From: Oscillospiraceae bacterium
Lineage (GTDB): Bacteria > Bacillota > Clostridia > Oscillospirales > Ruminococcaceae
Assembly: GCA_018110855.1 (NCBI GenBank)
Contig: JAGBFZ010000422.1
Coordinates: forward strand, 1 to 7,302
Direction: 5' to 3'
Length of the DNA: 7,302 bases
Under the pieces are notes generated by a model. It was not told where the DNA came from, searched no databases, and worked only from the letters and a program-made list of their open reading frames with translations. Positions 1 through 6,663 of the stretch are shown one piece after another (position 1 is the first letter of the stretch; each line of letters starts with the position of its first letter). The position numbers and the translations under genes were made by a program.

Positions 1-16
1 AAGGAGAAATGTAAAA

Positions 17-220
17 ATGAGAGTTACTCAGACACCACAAAGATCCCCAATATGTGTTTTCTGCAAATATTGGATGGGAGATGCAGAAATTGAAATAAAA
101 AGATATGGCGTTGAATTTGAAAAATATGCAAAAGGACCTTGTATGAGACGTCGAGGTGGTGAAACATCAGCTTGGTATAGCTGCAAGGAATACTCACCAA
201 GTCCAATTGCTGAAAAATAA
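17..220 (+). CDS. Small four-cysteine protein, unknown function
   Basis: Encodes 67 residues. AAGGAG at positions 1-6 lies 10 nt before the ATG, so the start is well supported; the stop is TAA. I do not recognise the family. Four cysteines (C13, C16, C42, C56) form a CxxC pair followed by two single cysteines, a layout that could bind one zinc ion. Aromatic residues sit beside them (KYW at 17-19, WY at 53-54), and a basic stretch MRRR occurs at 43-46. There is no signal peptide or membrane segment, so a cytoplasmic protein is expected. It precedes two other small genes on the same strand, the next starting 84 nt downstream. A zinc-ribbon-like fold is inference; the gene call itself is fairly secure from the ribosome site and the ordered cysteines. 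Confidence 0.75.
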   Translation: MRVTQTPQRSPICVFCKYWMGDAEIEIKRYGVEFEKYAKGPCMRRRGGETSAWYSCKEYSPSPIAEK

Positions 221-291
221 TATCTGATAATTCTTTCAAAACACGGAATAAATCGGGTGTGAGTTTGAAGCGTATAAATTAATTTGATTTT

Positions 292-299
292 GGAGGTGA
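292..299 (+). promoter_or_regulatory. Ribosome binding site GGAGGTGA that fixes the start at 305
   Basis: GGAGGTGA lies 5 nt before the ATG at 305. The same frame is open from a TTG at 284, but that codon is upstream of this site and has no such sequence before it, so 305 is chosen. Confidence 0.8.
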
Positions 300-304
300 T
301 AGAT

Positions 305-763
305 ATGGGATTGTTTAGTTTATTTGAAAAAGCATATGAAAAATTTGATAAAAGTCTTCCTCAAATTATGGATACATTATCCAACATTAATGATCAGATT
401 GACAAAAATCAGCAAAGAATTGATGAAAGGTTCGAATCAATAATAAAAACCTATAATGAATATCCATTAAGGGTGCTAAAGAATGAGCTTTCTCGACTAA
501 ACGCCTCAGACGGTTCTGATGATACTATAAGGGAAAAGGCACTTAACAAAATAATCAAGGAACGCAACAGCAAAATCGATAACTTTGTGCTTAACTACTC
601 GAGATTGTCAAGCTCAACTTTAAGAGAGGAACGCGTTAATGTAATACATGGCAGGGCAAATTACTGTAACGAATCTTACGGTTGTATGGAAATAACTAAA
701 GTTGAAGCGGAATTAAGAATAATCGCAATTGATAAATTACTTAATGAAAGAAATGACTACTAA
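305..763 (+). CDS. Helical, coiled-coil-like protein of unknown function
   Basis: Encodes 152 residues from the ATG at 305, which has an excellent ribosome site; the stop is TAA. No family is recognised. The N-terminus (MGLFSLFEKAYEKF) is a short amphipathic segment. It is followed at about residues 20-50 by a polar stretch with regularly spaced I/L (IMDTLSNINDQIDKNQQRI) that suggests a coiled coil. The rest is rich in charged residues and probably helical, with two cysteines near residues 119 and 125 and a lysine/glutamate-rich C-terminus. No signal peptide or true membrane helix is seen. The next gene starts 17 nt downstream, so the two are almost certainly co-transcribed. The gene is real by ribosome site and spacing; its function is unknown. 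Confidence 0.75.
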   Translation: MGLFSLFEKAYEKFDKSLPQIMDTLSNINDQIDKNQQRIDERFESIIKTYNEYPLRVLKNELSRLNASDGSDDTIREKALNKIIKERNSKIDNFVLNYSRLSSSTLREERVNVIHGRANYCNESYGCMEITKVEAELRIIAIDKLLNERNDY

Positions 764-764
764 T

Positions 765-771
765 AAAGGAG
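765..771 (+). promoter_or_regulatory. Ribosome binding site AAAGGAG that fixes the start at 781
   Basis: AAAGGAG ends directly before an in-frame ATG at 772, which is too close to be used. It is 9 nt before the ATG at 781, a normal distance, so 781 is taken as the start. Confidence 0.7.
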
Positions 772-780
772 ATGTTAGAT

Positions 781-1092
781 ATGTTATTTGGTCCTAAAAA
801 ACTTCCGAGAATTCCCAGCGACCTTGTTTCATACATTCAAATTGAAACAGAGGCTATCAAAGACTATAATGACAAACAGATGATATCAAGTTACTGTCTC
901 GGCAAACTTAAAACCGTTGAATGGTATATTGATCTGCTTAAAAATGGCTCTGAAAAGTATATTGTTCCGCATAGGCGCGAAGAGCTCGAATATATTCGTG
1001 ACCAGCTTCGTGCTTGTCACAGAGAGATCATGGCTGTAAAGATCAAAAAAACTAATAGCAGTCCATATCCTACAGTTGTATGTTTTACTTGA
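781..1092 (+). CDS. Small helical protein of unknown function
   Basis: Encodes 103 residues from the ATG at 781; the stop is TGA. It begins MLFGPKKLPRIP and is mostly charged and probably helical. A section with RREELEYIRDQL near residues 63-74 could pack as a helical pair with its neighbour. It has two cysteines (in SSYCLGK and RACHRE), no signal peptide and no membrane helix. No family is recognised. It follows the previous gene by 17 nt and is followed by a strong hairpin, so it looks like the last gene of a short + strand operon. The neighbouring 152-residue protein, also helical and of unknown function, is the obvious candidate partner, but that is inference from position only. Confidence 0.7.
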   Translation: MLFGPKKLPRIPSDLVSYIQIETEAIKDYNDKQMISSYCLGKLKTVEWYIDLLKNGSEKYIVPHRREELEYIRDQLRACHREIMAVKIKKTNSSPYPTVVCFT

Positions 1093-1114
1093 CTTTTTAC
1101 AATATGGCATAAAT

Positions 1115-1169
1115 AGAGCCAAGATTTCCTGAAAATTGGAAATTTTGGCTCTTTGGACGCTGTTTTTTT
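1115..1169 (+). terminator. Hairpin with downstream T-run between the convergent gene blocks
   Basis: The arms at 1115-1129 and 1138-1152 pair over 15 bp with a single G-U pair (1123/1144) and an 8-nt loop (TGAAAATT). Three T residues follow the stem, and a run of seven T lies at 1163-1169. It begins 23 nt after the last + strand stop and so probably ends that operon. The 10-nt gap before the main T-run is not typical of an intrinsic terminator. Read from the - strand, the same stem follows the glycosyltransferase stop but lacks a good T-run, so its use in that direction is doubtful. A further inverted pair, AATATGG 1101-1107 and CCATATT 1176-1182, encloses the hairpin. The rest of the 1093-1205 gap holds nothing else I can identify. 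Confidence 0.6.
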
Positions 1170-1205
1170 ACAGTCCCATATTTTATTATATCCTGTAAAT
1201 TATCT

Positions 1206-3905
1206 TTACTTCAGGAAAATTTTCTTGATGATTCCTTTAAACGGAACTTTTCGCCTGTTCATCTTCTTGATAAATTTCCATGAATTTGAATTATAGACTT
1301 CATTCAGTTCATCGGAGAGACGACAGTTCTGTTCGGTCAGTAAACGGCATTGGTCATCAAGCTGCTGCGCTCTCGCTATCTGTTCGGCTCGGCTGTTATT
1401 CAGGGCGTCAATATACTCGGAGGGAACCAAGCTGTAATTTTTATTTATTTCTATTCCCTGATAGATAAAGTCCTTGTCAAAGCAGCGCTCTGTGTCGGAA
1501 ACGGTGAGCTTTTGCATTATTTCGTTGTATTCCGCCGCCATTTCCTCACAGCTCTTGATTGACAGCTTGCGGATATTTTTCACTTTTTCATTGTATTCCT
1601 TCGGATCGTTAACGATCTTATTTATCACATCGGCAATTTTCTTTTCGGTAGCATACAGAGGAACGATCCAGCCGCAGTCAAGCTGTCTTACTCGGTCTCC
1701 CAGTGCACCTATATCCCTCACCACCACAGGAATCCCGCACATAAGGGCCTCTGACAGGGTATAGCAGAAGGATTCAGGGACTATTGATAAAATGCAGACG
1801 AGCTTTATGTTGTGGTTGCTGATAAGTGTAGGCAGCTGATTTCTGTCATAGGGACCTGTTTTAGTCAGCTCTGAGGGAGGCATATCAGCTATGTTCCTGT
1901 CACCAATATTTCCCAAAAGGAACCATTTAACAGTACTGTCCGTCAGTCTGCTTTTTATCAGGCTGTATATGGTCTGGCTGCCTTTATGCTCAGCTATTCC
2001 GCCAATAAATGCAACATTGAAATCTGAGCTTGCATTTTTCTTGGGTTTCACATATGAATAATAAATAGGCTCTGAAATTCCCGATGCACCGCTGTGATTT
2101 ATCACAGCAATATGTATGGTCAGCATACCCTCGCTGAATAACTCCAGAGGTATATCTGCACTGAAGCCTGAAAATAATGCCTTTGGATTATTATGTGCCC
2201 GCATGACATCTTCTCTTTTGTAAGGCATTGTATAGTAGGCTTTTTCAAGTCCGCTGCTGTCCTTTACATGGATATATATTCTGTTATTGATGCTGTCCTC
2301 TCCGGGAAGATATGCCCATCCTGATATTCTGTTGGGGGCATCAGTGCAGCAGAATGGGGAATCAACAAAGCATGCACATTTTTGAGTTGTTTCTGATATA
2401 TCAAAATGCTCTCCGAAGTTGCTTCCATGTTCTACTACTACAATTTTATTATTTTCTGCAAGAGCAGGAAAATAATGCGTATATATCTTCTTTGTATATT
2501 CTGACGGACAAATGATAACATCTGACATCATAAGAGCCTCAGCAGCTGCTTTGCGCCAGTCTTCCTCAATGTTCACAAATTCGGATATACGGCGTCTTTT
2601 GAACAGACATTCAGCACACTTTTCTCTGTTTGCCGAATCAAAGCACAGCTCATTTTTAACGTCTGTCATCCAGAGTGCAGGACAGATGAAATAAAAATCA
2701 TGAATTGAGGTGATGACAGGGATCCCCAGATTCTTTGCCGCAGTGTATATGTCATATGAGAGGTGCATTATATGATGAATATGTACAACATCAATTCTGA
2801 AGGTGCAGAGAATACTCCTGAAAAGATTATAGTAATCCCTGTCATGTATCACCTGATTACTTACATTGTTGTACGTTTTGTATTTCAGAGTAAATACCTT
2901 GTCTTTGGTATATATTGTAAGAATGAAAAATTCTCCCTCACGAACCAAAACAAATACATTATTATCCTTAATGAGATTGTTTTTTAGATCCTTGGCATTC
3001 ATCTGAATGCCGCCGTAGGGGGAAGGAGCATTGTCCCTGAAATCAAGGTGCAGCAGATACAGGATATTTTTTCTGTTTGGCTCTGAAATAGCTGTCATTA
3101 TTTTGTATGCTTCACGGATATCGCTGTTCACATCATATGAAACATATTGTGTGATCTGTTTTTCCTGATCGGGATAATGATATCTGAGCCATCTTGCATG
3201 ATCTTCCATGAGCTTAGCCTTCTGATTATTGGAAAACGAGGCTGTTCCCTTATGATAAACGAAAGCGTCATCGCATATTACATGCTTGTAGCCATACTGC
3301 TCGCATCTGTAGCAGAAATCATTTTCCTCGCCATAGCCTTTCTGAAAAACTGCTGCATTGAATTTACCAACCTTGTCGATCACGCTGCGCTTTATGAACA
3401 TACAGAAGCCTATTGCCACAGGTATTCGGGGATATTTACGCCTGCTTAGTTTATCAACTATCTCTGCGCTCATATCTATCCTGCTGTGGGGGAGAGCGTT
3501 ATCCCGACAGTTTTCGGGGAGCGAGCAGATCGTTGCACTGTTGGAGAAGGGGGTGACTGTTGCGATATATTCATCGGAATATGCACATCTGTATATCTTG
3601 TCTGCAAAATGCTCTGTAACTATCGTATCTGAATTAAGGAGAATAACATCAGAGGAAGAAAATTCCATTCCTACATTTACGCTGGCAGAAAAGCCTGAAT
3701 TTCTGCTGTTCTCAAGAACCACAAAATTTTCCGATTCAATGGATTCAAGATAAGGTCTGACATTTTTATCGGGGCTGCAGTCATTTACGATAACAACTCT
3801 GTCACGGGAAAAATCCACATGCTTTTTAAGGCTTTCTATGCAAAGCTTCAGATCGTCCAGTGCATTATACACGGGGATTATTATATCTATTCTTGGCGTA
3901 TTCAT
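1206..3905 (-). CDS. Two-module glycosyltransferase (GT2 + GT4) with inserted beta domain and coiled-coil tail
   Basis: Encodes 899 residues, probably a cytoplasmic, membrane-associated enzyme adding two sugars to a surface glycan; sugars and linkages cannot be read from sequence. Residues 1-245 are a GT2 (A-fold) module: IIIPVYNA at the start, NDCSPD at 41-46, NSD at 91-93 in the DxD position, and GEEND near 192-196. Residues 280-497 form the first half of a GT4 (B-fold) module, with the GGIQ loop and SIHDFYF. Residues 507-622 are an inserted beta-rich domain of the kind repeated in the membrane-anchored protein at 5797-7146. Residues 628-792 form the second GT4 half, with E711 and E719 as the E-x7-E donor motif. 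Residues 829-872 look like a coiled coil, ending in NSNSWKF and a basic tail. GGGAGG lies 5 nt before the ATG at 3905; an in-frame ATG at 3929 lies upstream of that site and is rejected. It has its own promoter. Confidence 0.93.
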   Translation of the reverse strand: MNTPRIDIIIPVYNALDDLKLCIESLKKHVDFSRDRVVIVNDCSPDKNVRPYLESIESENFVVLENSRNSGFSASVNVGMEFSSSDVILLNSDTIVTEHFADKIYRCAYSDEYIATVTPFSNSATICSLPENCRDNALPHSRIDMSAEIVDKLSRRKYPRIPVAIGFCMFIKRSVIDKVGKFNAAVFQKGYGEENDFCYRCEQYGYKHVICDDAFVYHKGTASFSNNQKAKLMEDHARWLRYHYPDQEKQITQYVSYDVNSDIREAYKIMTAISEPNRKNILYLLHLDFRDNAPSPYGGIQMNAKDLKNNLIKDNNVFVLVREGEFFILTIYTKDKVFTLKYKTYNNVSNQVIHDRDYYNLFRSILCTFRIDVVHIHHIMHLSYDIYTAAKNLGIPVITSIHDFYFICPALWMTDVKNELCFDSANREKCAECLFKRRRISEFVNIEEDWRKAAAEALMMSDVIICPSEYTKKIYTHYFPALAENNKIVVVEHGSNFGEHFDISETTQKCACFVDSPFCCTDAPNRISGWAYLPGEDSINNRIYIHVKDSSGLEKAYYTMPYKREDVMRAHNNPKALFSGFSADIPLELFSEGMLTIHIAVINHSGASGISEPIYYSYVKPKKNASSDFNVAFIGGIAEHKGSQTIYSLIKSRLTDSTVKWFLLGNIGDRNIADMPPSELTKTGPYDRNQLPTLISNHNIKLVCILSIVPESFCYTLSEALMCGIPVVVRDIGALGDRVRQLDCGWIVPLYATEKKIADVINKIVNDPKEYNEKVKNIRKLSIKSCEEMAAEYNEIMQKLTVSDTERCFDKDFIYQGIEINKNYSLVPSEYIDALNNSRAEQIARAQQLDDQCRLLTEQNCRLSDELNEVYNSNSWKFIKKMNRRKVPFKGIIKKIFLK
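2040..2387 (-). other. GW/RxDV/GF domain inserted between the two halves of the GT4 module
   Basis: This covers about residues 507-622 of the glycosyltransferase. It lies right after the VVVEHGSNF segment that normally leads into the second Rossmann half, and that half resumes at FNVAFIGGI. Marks are RISGWAYLPG (W530), YKREDV (R564) and SGFSADIP (G580). W to R is 34 residues and R to G is 16, the same as in domains 2 and 3 of the membrane-anchored protein. It is probably a beta sandwich with a binding or scaffolding role rather than a catalytic one; that is inference. Confidence 0.75.
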
Positions 3906-3910
3906 ATTAT

Positions 3911-3916
3911 CCTCCC
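3911..3916 (-). promoter_or_regulatory. Ribosome binding site GGGAGG of the glycosyltransferase gene
   Basis: GGGAGG on the - strand lies 5 nt before the ATG at 3905. It falls within the frame that would be translated from the upstream ATG at 3929, so the shorter start is preferred. Confidence 0.8.
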
Positions 3917-3952
3917 ATAATAAAATCAAAGTAAATATTTAATCCACGGGGC

Positions 3953-3977
3953 AATTTATCGTCAATCAAGATAAATT
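3953..3977. repeat. Perfect 8-bp inverted repeat over the predicted start point
   Basis: AATTTATC at 3953-3960 and GATAAATT at 3970-3977 are perfect inverted copies around a 9-nt centre. The repeat overlaps the last three bases of the -10 box and covers the predicted start of transcription near 3968. Because one arm lies upstream of that start, an RNA hairpin is unlikely and a DNA operator is more plausible. The sequence is AT-rich, so chance is possible. Confidence 0.45.
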
Positions 3978-4003
3978 ATACCATAATTATTCGGTTTGTG
4001 CAA
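3975..4003 (-). promoter_or_regulatory. Extended -10 promoter for the glycosyltransferase gene
   Basis: On the - strand, TTGCAC (4003-3998) is followed after exactly 17 nt by a perfect TATAAT (3980-3975). The TATAAT is preceded by TGG, which gives the extended -10 motif TGnTATAAT. The -35 box matches the consensus only in TTG, as is common for extended -10 promoters. A run of seven A lies just upstream (4020-4014). Transcription would begin near 3968, leaving a leader of about 63 nt. The gene may therefore be expressed apart from the methyltransferase upstream, although read-through is also possible because I see no terminator between them. Confidence 0.7.
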
Positions 4004-4040
4004 CAATTTGCGATTTTTTTACATATTATACACATATATG

Positions 4041-5738
4041 CTATTTCTTCCTGAAAATATTGCTTATCCATCTTAGAGGCGCTGTCAGTTTCCAGCAGGT
4101 GGAGTTTTTTATTGATTCATACATATATTGTGCCTCGTTCTTTTGTCTGATAAGCTCTGCCCGTTCAATGTCATTGTATTTTGAGAGACCTGAAAAATGC
4201 TTGTTTTGATTTGTCATTACAGACTCGATACGGCTGAATAGCTCGTTTTTCATGACATCTACATCACTTGTCACAGCAGTTAACCTTTTGTTGTTTTCTT
4301 CCCTCAGTTCAAGGTATAGTCTTTCCTTTTCTTCTGTTACCTCTGTGATCCGTCTCTCTGACGCTTCTTTAAGCTCACTGTAAAGTCTGTCTTTTTCCGA
4401 TGTTATCTCAGCAAGCTTTCTGTCTGATGCTTCCTTAAGCTCATTATAAAGCCTGTCCTTTACCGCTGTCGTCTCGGCAAGCCTTCTGTCTGACGCTTCC
4501 TTAAGCTCATTATAAAGCCTGTCCTTTTCTGCTGTCGTCTCGGCAAGCCTTCTGTCTGAGACCTCTGTAAGCTCTTTTATTTTCTGCTGCTCTGCTCCGA
4601 TAGTTATTATCAGCTTATCAACAGTCTCATAGAGATCATGACTGATGATATTTGTGACAGTGCCGCTGAATTCTATCCACTTTGCTTTTTCGGGTAAACT
4701 GACTGCATACTGCGGATCCGTTGTGCCGAAAAAAATAATATCTCCGCAGCAGGAGCCGTTCAATGGGGTAAGTGCTGCCTCGCCCGCATCGGTCATGGCT
4801 TTCAGCTTATGAACAATAAGATAATTTCCCTCACAGGGGTCAAATCTCACAGAAATGCAGTCCGCCGGGATATTTATCCGTCCGCTGATAAGGTTATCAC
4901 CTTTGTATTCAAATGATATTTTGTCAAATTCATTATAGCCATTTCCTTTATCAAAAAAGACATTGGTTGTTTGTGAATCTGATAGTCGCTCTGTTCTGAG
5001 AGTGTAATACATTGAATCGGGACTGTCATCGCCTATAAGTGATCTGAACTCTATTTTCTGCTTCTCGGCATATTCCTTTTTATACAGTACACAAATAAAC
5101 TGATATATATTGCCGTATGCCTTGGAGCCTATTATTTTTGCCAAATCGCTGTTGATATCGGTACATTTCTGCTCTGTGGTTCCCATGGGCATAACTGTTC
5201 CGTCAAGGACTGTCATTGTCAGACCGAAGCTGTCAAAGAAATCCTTCAGGTTGCTGCTGCCCCAGAAATGGATATGAGTATTGTCAAGCAGACCTGTTTT
5301 AGTGTATTCAAAATGGTTAAGCAGCATTTTCAGAATTATATCCGAATGGGTGATATTGGGAACTGATACGATGATCCTTCCGTCATCTTTAAGAAAATCC
5401 GCTGCTTTTCTTAAAACCTCGTCAGGATTTCTCAGGTGCTCCAGAACGTCAGCAAACAATATATAATCAAATTTTTCGCCGGCTATTTCTTCAGCCCAGC
5501 TGACATGCTCCACATTACAGCAGATCGCCCTATCCAGATAGTGTGAGGCTGTTTTTATTGCTTCTTCATCTATCTCTATCCCGTACACCCGGCAGTGCTT
5601 GTTTTCTTTAAGATACCGGGACATATATCCGGTTGCACAGCCAAATTCGAGGACAGAAGCCCCTTCAGTTATCTGTTCAACTATCTTTCCATGGCTGGTG
5701 TTAGACGCAAAGAATACTTCAGATCCGTATTTAAACAT
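4041..5738 (-). CDS. SAM-dependent methyltransferase with beta domain, repeat coiled coil and basic tail
   Basis: Encodes 565 residues. Residues 1-225 are a class I methyltransferase: VLEFGCATG (29-37) is the SAM-binding motif I, EID (55-57) the acidic end of strand 2, and FADVLEHL then GRIIVSVPN follow, as in the UbiG/Methyltransf_23 type. Residues 226-366 form a beta-rich domain with FFDKGNGYNEF and VRFDP, a kind I associate with glycan-cluster glycosyltransferases and methyltransferases. From about 368 a long coiled coil includes five 22-residue repeats (389-498). The C-terminus is NSTCWKLTAPLR plus a basic, possibly amphipathic end. The likely substrate is a sugar or phosphate on a growing surface glycan, unproven. 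The ATG at 5738 is 11 nt after AAGGAG; the in-frame GTG at 5750 overlaps that site and cannot be used with it. The stop is TAG. It lies 58 nt after the gene upstream, in one operon. Confidence 0.92.
   Translation of the reverse strand: MFKYGSEVFFASNTSHGKIVEQITEGASVLEFGCATGYMSRYLKENKHCRVYGIEIDEEAIKTASHYLDRAICCNVEHVSWAEEIAGEKFDYILFADVLEHLRNPDEVLRKAADFLKDDGRIIVSVPNITHSDIILKMLLNHFEYTKTGLLDNTHIHFWGSSNLKDFFDSFGLTMTVLDGTVMPMGTTEQKCTDINSDLAKIIGSKAYGNIYQFICVLYKKEYAEKQKIEFRSLIGDDSPDSMYYTLRTERLSDSQTTNVFFDKGNGYNEFDKISFEYKGDNLISGRINIPADCISVRFDPCEGNYLIVHKLKAMTDAGEAALTPLNGSCCGDIIFFGTTDPQYAVSLPEKAKWIEFSGTVTNIISHDLYETVDKLIITIGAEQQKIKELTEVSDRRLAETTAEKDRLYNELKEASDRRLAETTAVKDRLYNELKEASDRKLAEITSEKDRLYSELKEASERRITEVTEEKERLYLELREENNKRLTAVTSDVDVMKNELFSRIESVMTNQNKHFSGLSKYNDIERAELIRQKNEAQYMYESIKNSTCWKLTAPLRWISNIFRKK
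4245..4574 (-). repeat. Five tandem 66-bp units encoding a 22-residue coiled-coil repeat
   Basis: Units run 4574-4509, 4508-4443, 4442-4377, 4376-4311 and 4310-4245, all in frame. The first three read EL[TK]E[VA]SDR[RK]LAE[TI]T[AS]xKDRLY[NS]; the last two diverge. Each unit divides into two 11-residue halves (ELKEASDRRLA and ETTAEKDRLYN), a hendecad rather than a heptad pattern. Units 1 and 2 are nearly identical in DNA: from 4441 and from 4507 about 50 bases match with two differences, which indicates a recent duplication. At 0.15 nm per helical residue the 110 residues would span about 16 nm. Confidence 0.92.
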
Positions 5739-5749
5739 TTTTTTGTTCA

Positions 5750-5755
5750 CTCCTT
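5750..5755 (-). promoter_or_regulatory. Ribosome binding site AAGGAG of the methyltransferase gene
   Basis: AAGGAG ends inside an in-frame GTG (5750-5748) and is 11 nt before the ATG at 5738. The spacing is on the long side but usable, while zero spacing to the GTG is not, so the ATG is chosen. Confidence 0.65.
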
Positions 5756-5796
5756 ATTTGACTGTGATGTGGCGAATTTATTCTCGAAAACAAAGC

Positions 5797-6663
5797 TTAT
5801 CTATTTGTGACTGTTTCAAAGCAGCCATTCTCCGTTTGTGCTATAACTGTTATCGTGGTATCTGGGGAAATATCAGCCGAATCAACATATGCATGGAAAC
5901 CGCATTTAAGATAACTTGGGTCAGCAAACTCATTGACTATATCCTGTCGGTCAACACTGTTTACCGAATAGATCCGTTCATTTCCGTTTATATCCATCAG
6001 TTTTATATAAAGCACCTGGGTTTCATTGGTCTCAGCAGATACGGAACCCCAGCCTTCAATGCTCAAAACTCCGTCAGAAATCGTAACCCTGTCTATCCAT
6101 GATATTCCCTTCGGTTCAGGAGCAATGTCCTTCAGTTCAACAGGCTCATTGAGAGCAGGCGCATCAGGCTCTTCAGAAACGAGTTCTACGATATTCTGAC
6201 CGTTGAAGGGAACCTGATAATAGGTACCGTTTGCTTCACCCAGTATATTTATGCTGAGTACGCCTGACATATTATCAGCCGAGACCCTTGCGTCGAATCC
6301 GCAATTCCTGTAAGACGGATCACCTAGAGCTGCCGCAACATCCTCACGGTTGACAGCCATAGTAGTATAATAAGCTGTGCTGCCATTTTCATCTGTGAGT
6401 CCGATATAAATAACCTGCTCATTGTTTGTTTCCGAAGAACAGGAAGCCCAGCCGCTGATATATATAAAGCCCTCGCTGTCTGTCTGAATGATGTCGATAT
6501 ATCCCTTTCCTTCGGATACAGCTCCTTCGGCTGACAGCTCCGCCCTTTCTGATATAAAAGGAGCAGCATTTTCAACTGAGCCTGTTTCAGCTTCAGCTTC
6601 GGCTGTCAGCTCATAGAAATCATTAGCTGTTTTTCTGAAAACTTTTCCTGTGGAAGCAATGCC
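5797..6663 (-). pseudogene. 3' part of the interrupted gene: end of domain 1, linker, domains 2 and 3
   Basis: This is the open stretch after the TAG (288 sense codons). The only ATG that could serve it (6360) would start within domain 2, after its GW motif, giving 187 residues with a broken first domain; no purine-rich site precedes that ATG. Domains 2 and 3 are clearly related: GDPSYRNCGFDARV pairs with ADPSYLKCGFHAYV, and QVIYIGLTDENG pairs with QVLYIKLMDING. The preserved frame and domain motifs suggest that the interruption is recent or tolerated. Confidence 0.7.

Noticed and set aside
221..304. Promoter between the first and second small genes
   Set aside because: No hexamer pair with suitable spacing is visible in the 84-nt gap; co-transcription is simpler.
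1171..1200. TTTACAG/CTGTAAA inverted repeat as terminator for the - strand genes
   Set aside because: Read on the - strand it is followed by A residues rather than T, and the loop is 19 nt, so it does not fit an intrinsic terminator.
3358..3753. A 131-codon open frame on the + strand
   Set aside because: It is antisense to the GT2 module, whose motifs are clear; no ribosome site is seen.
4025..4030. A second TATAAT on the - strand between the methyltransferase and the glycosyltransferase
   Set aside because: There is no -35-like hexamer at 16-18 nt and no TGn before it; the promoter at 3975-4003 is far better.
4245..4574. CRISPR array or non-coding satellite
   Set aside because: Units are directly adjacent without spacers, are multiples of three, and encode a consistent helical repeat within a long gene.
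5599..6102. A 167-codon open frame on the + strand
   Set aside because: It lies opposite the methyltransferase and the anchored-protein gene, has no ribosome site, spans two real genes and shows low-complexity, non-protein-like composition.
6324..6575. An 83-codon open frame on the - strand in another frame
   Set aside because: It overlaps domain 2 of the interrupted gene, whose frame carries the conserved GW and RxDV motifs; no frameshift is needed to explain the region because the two flanking parts are already in the same frame.
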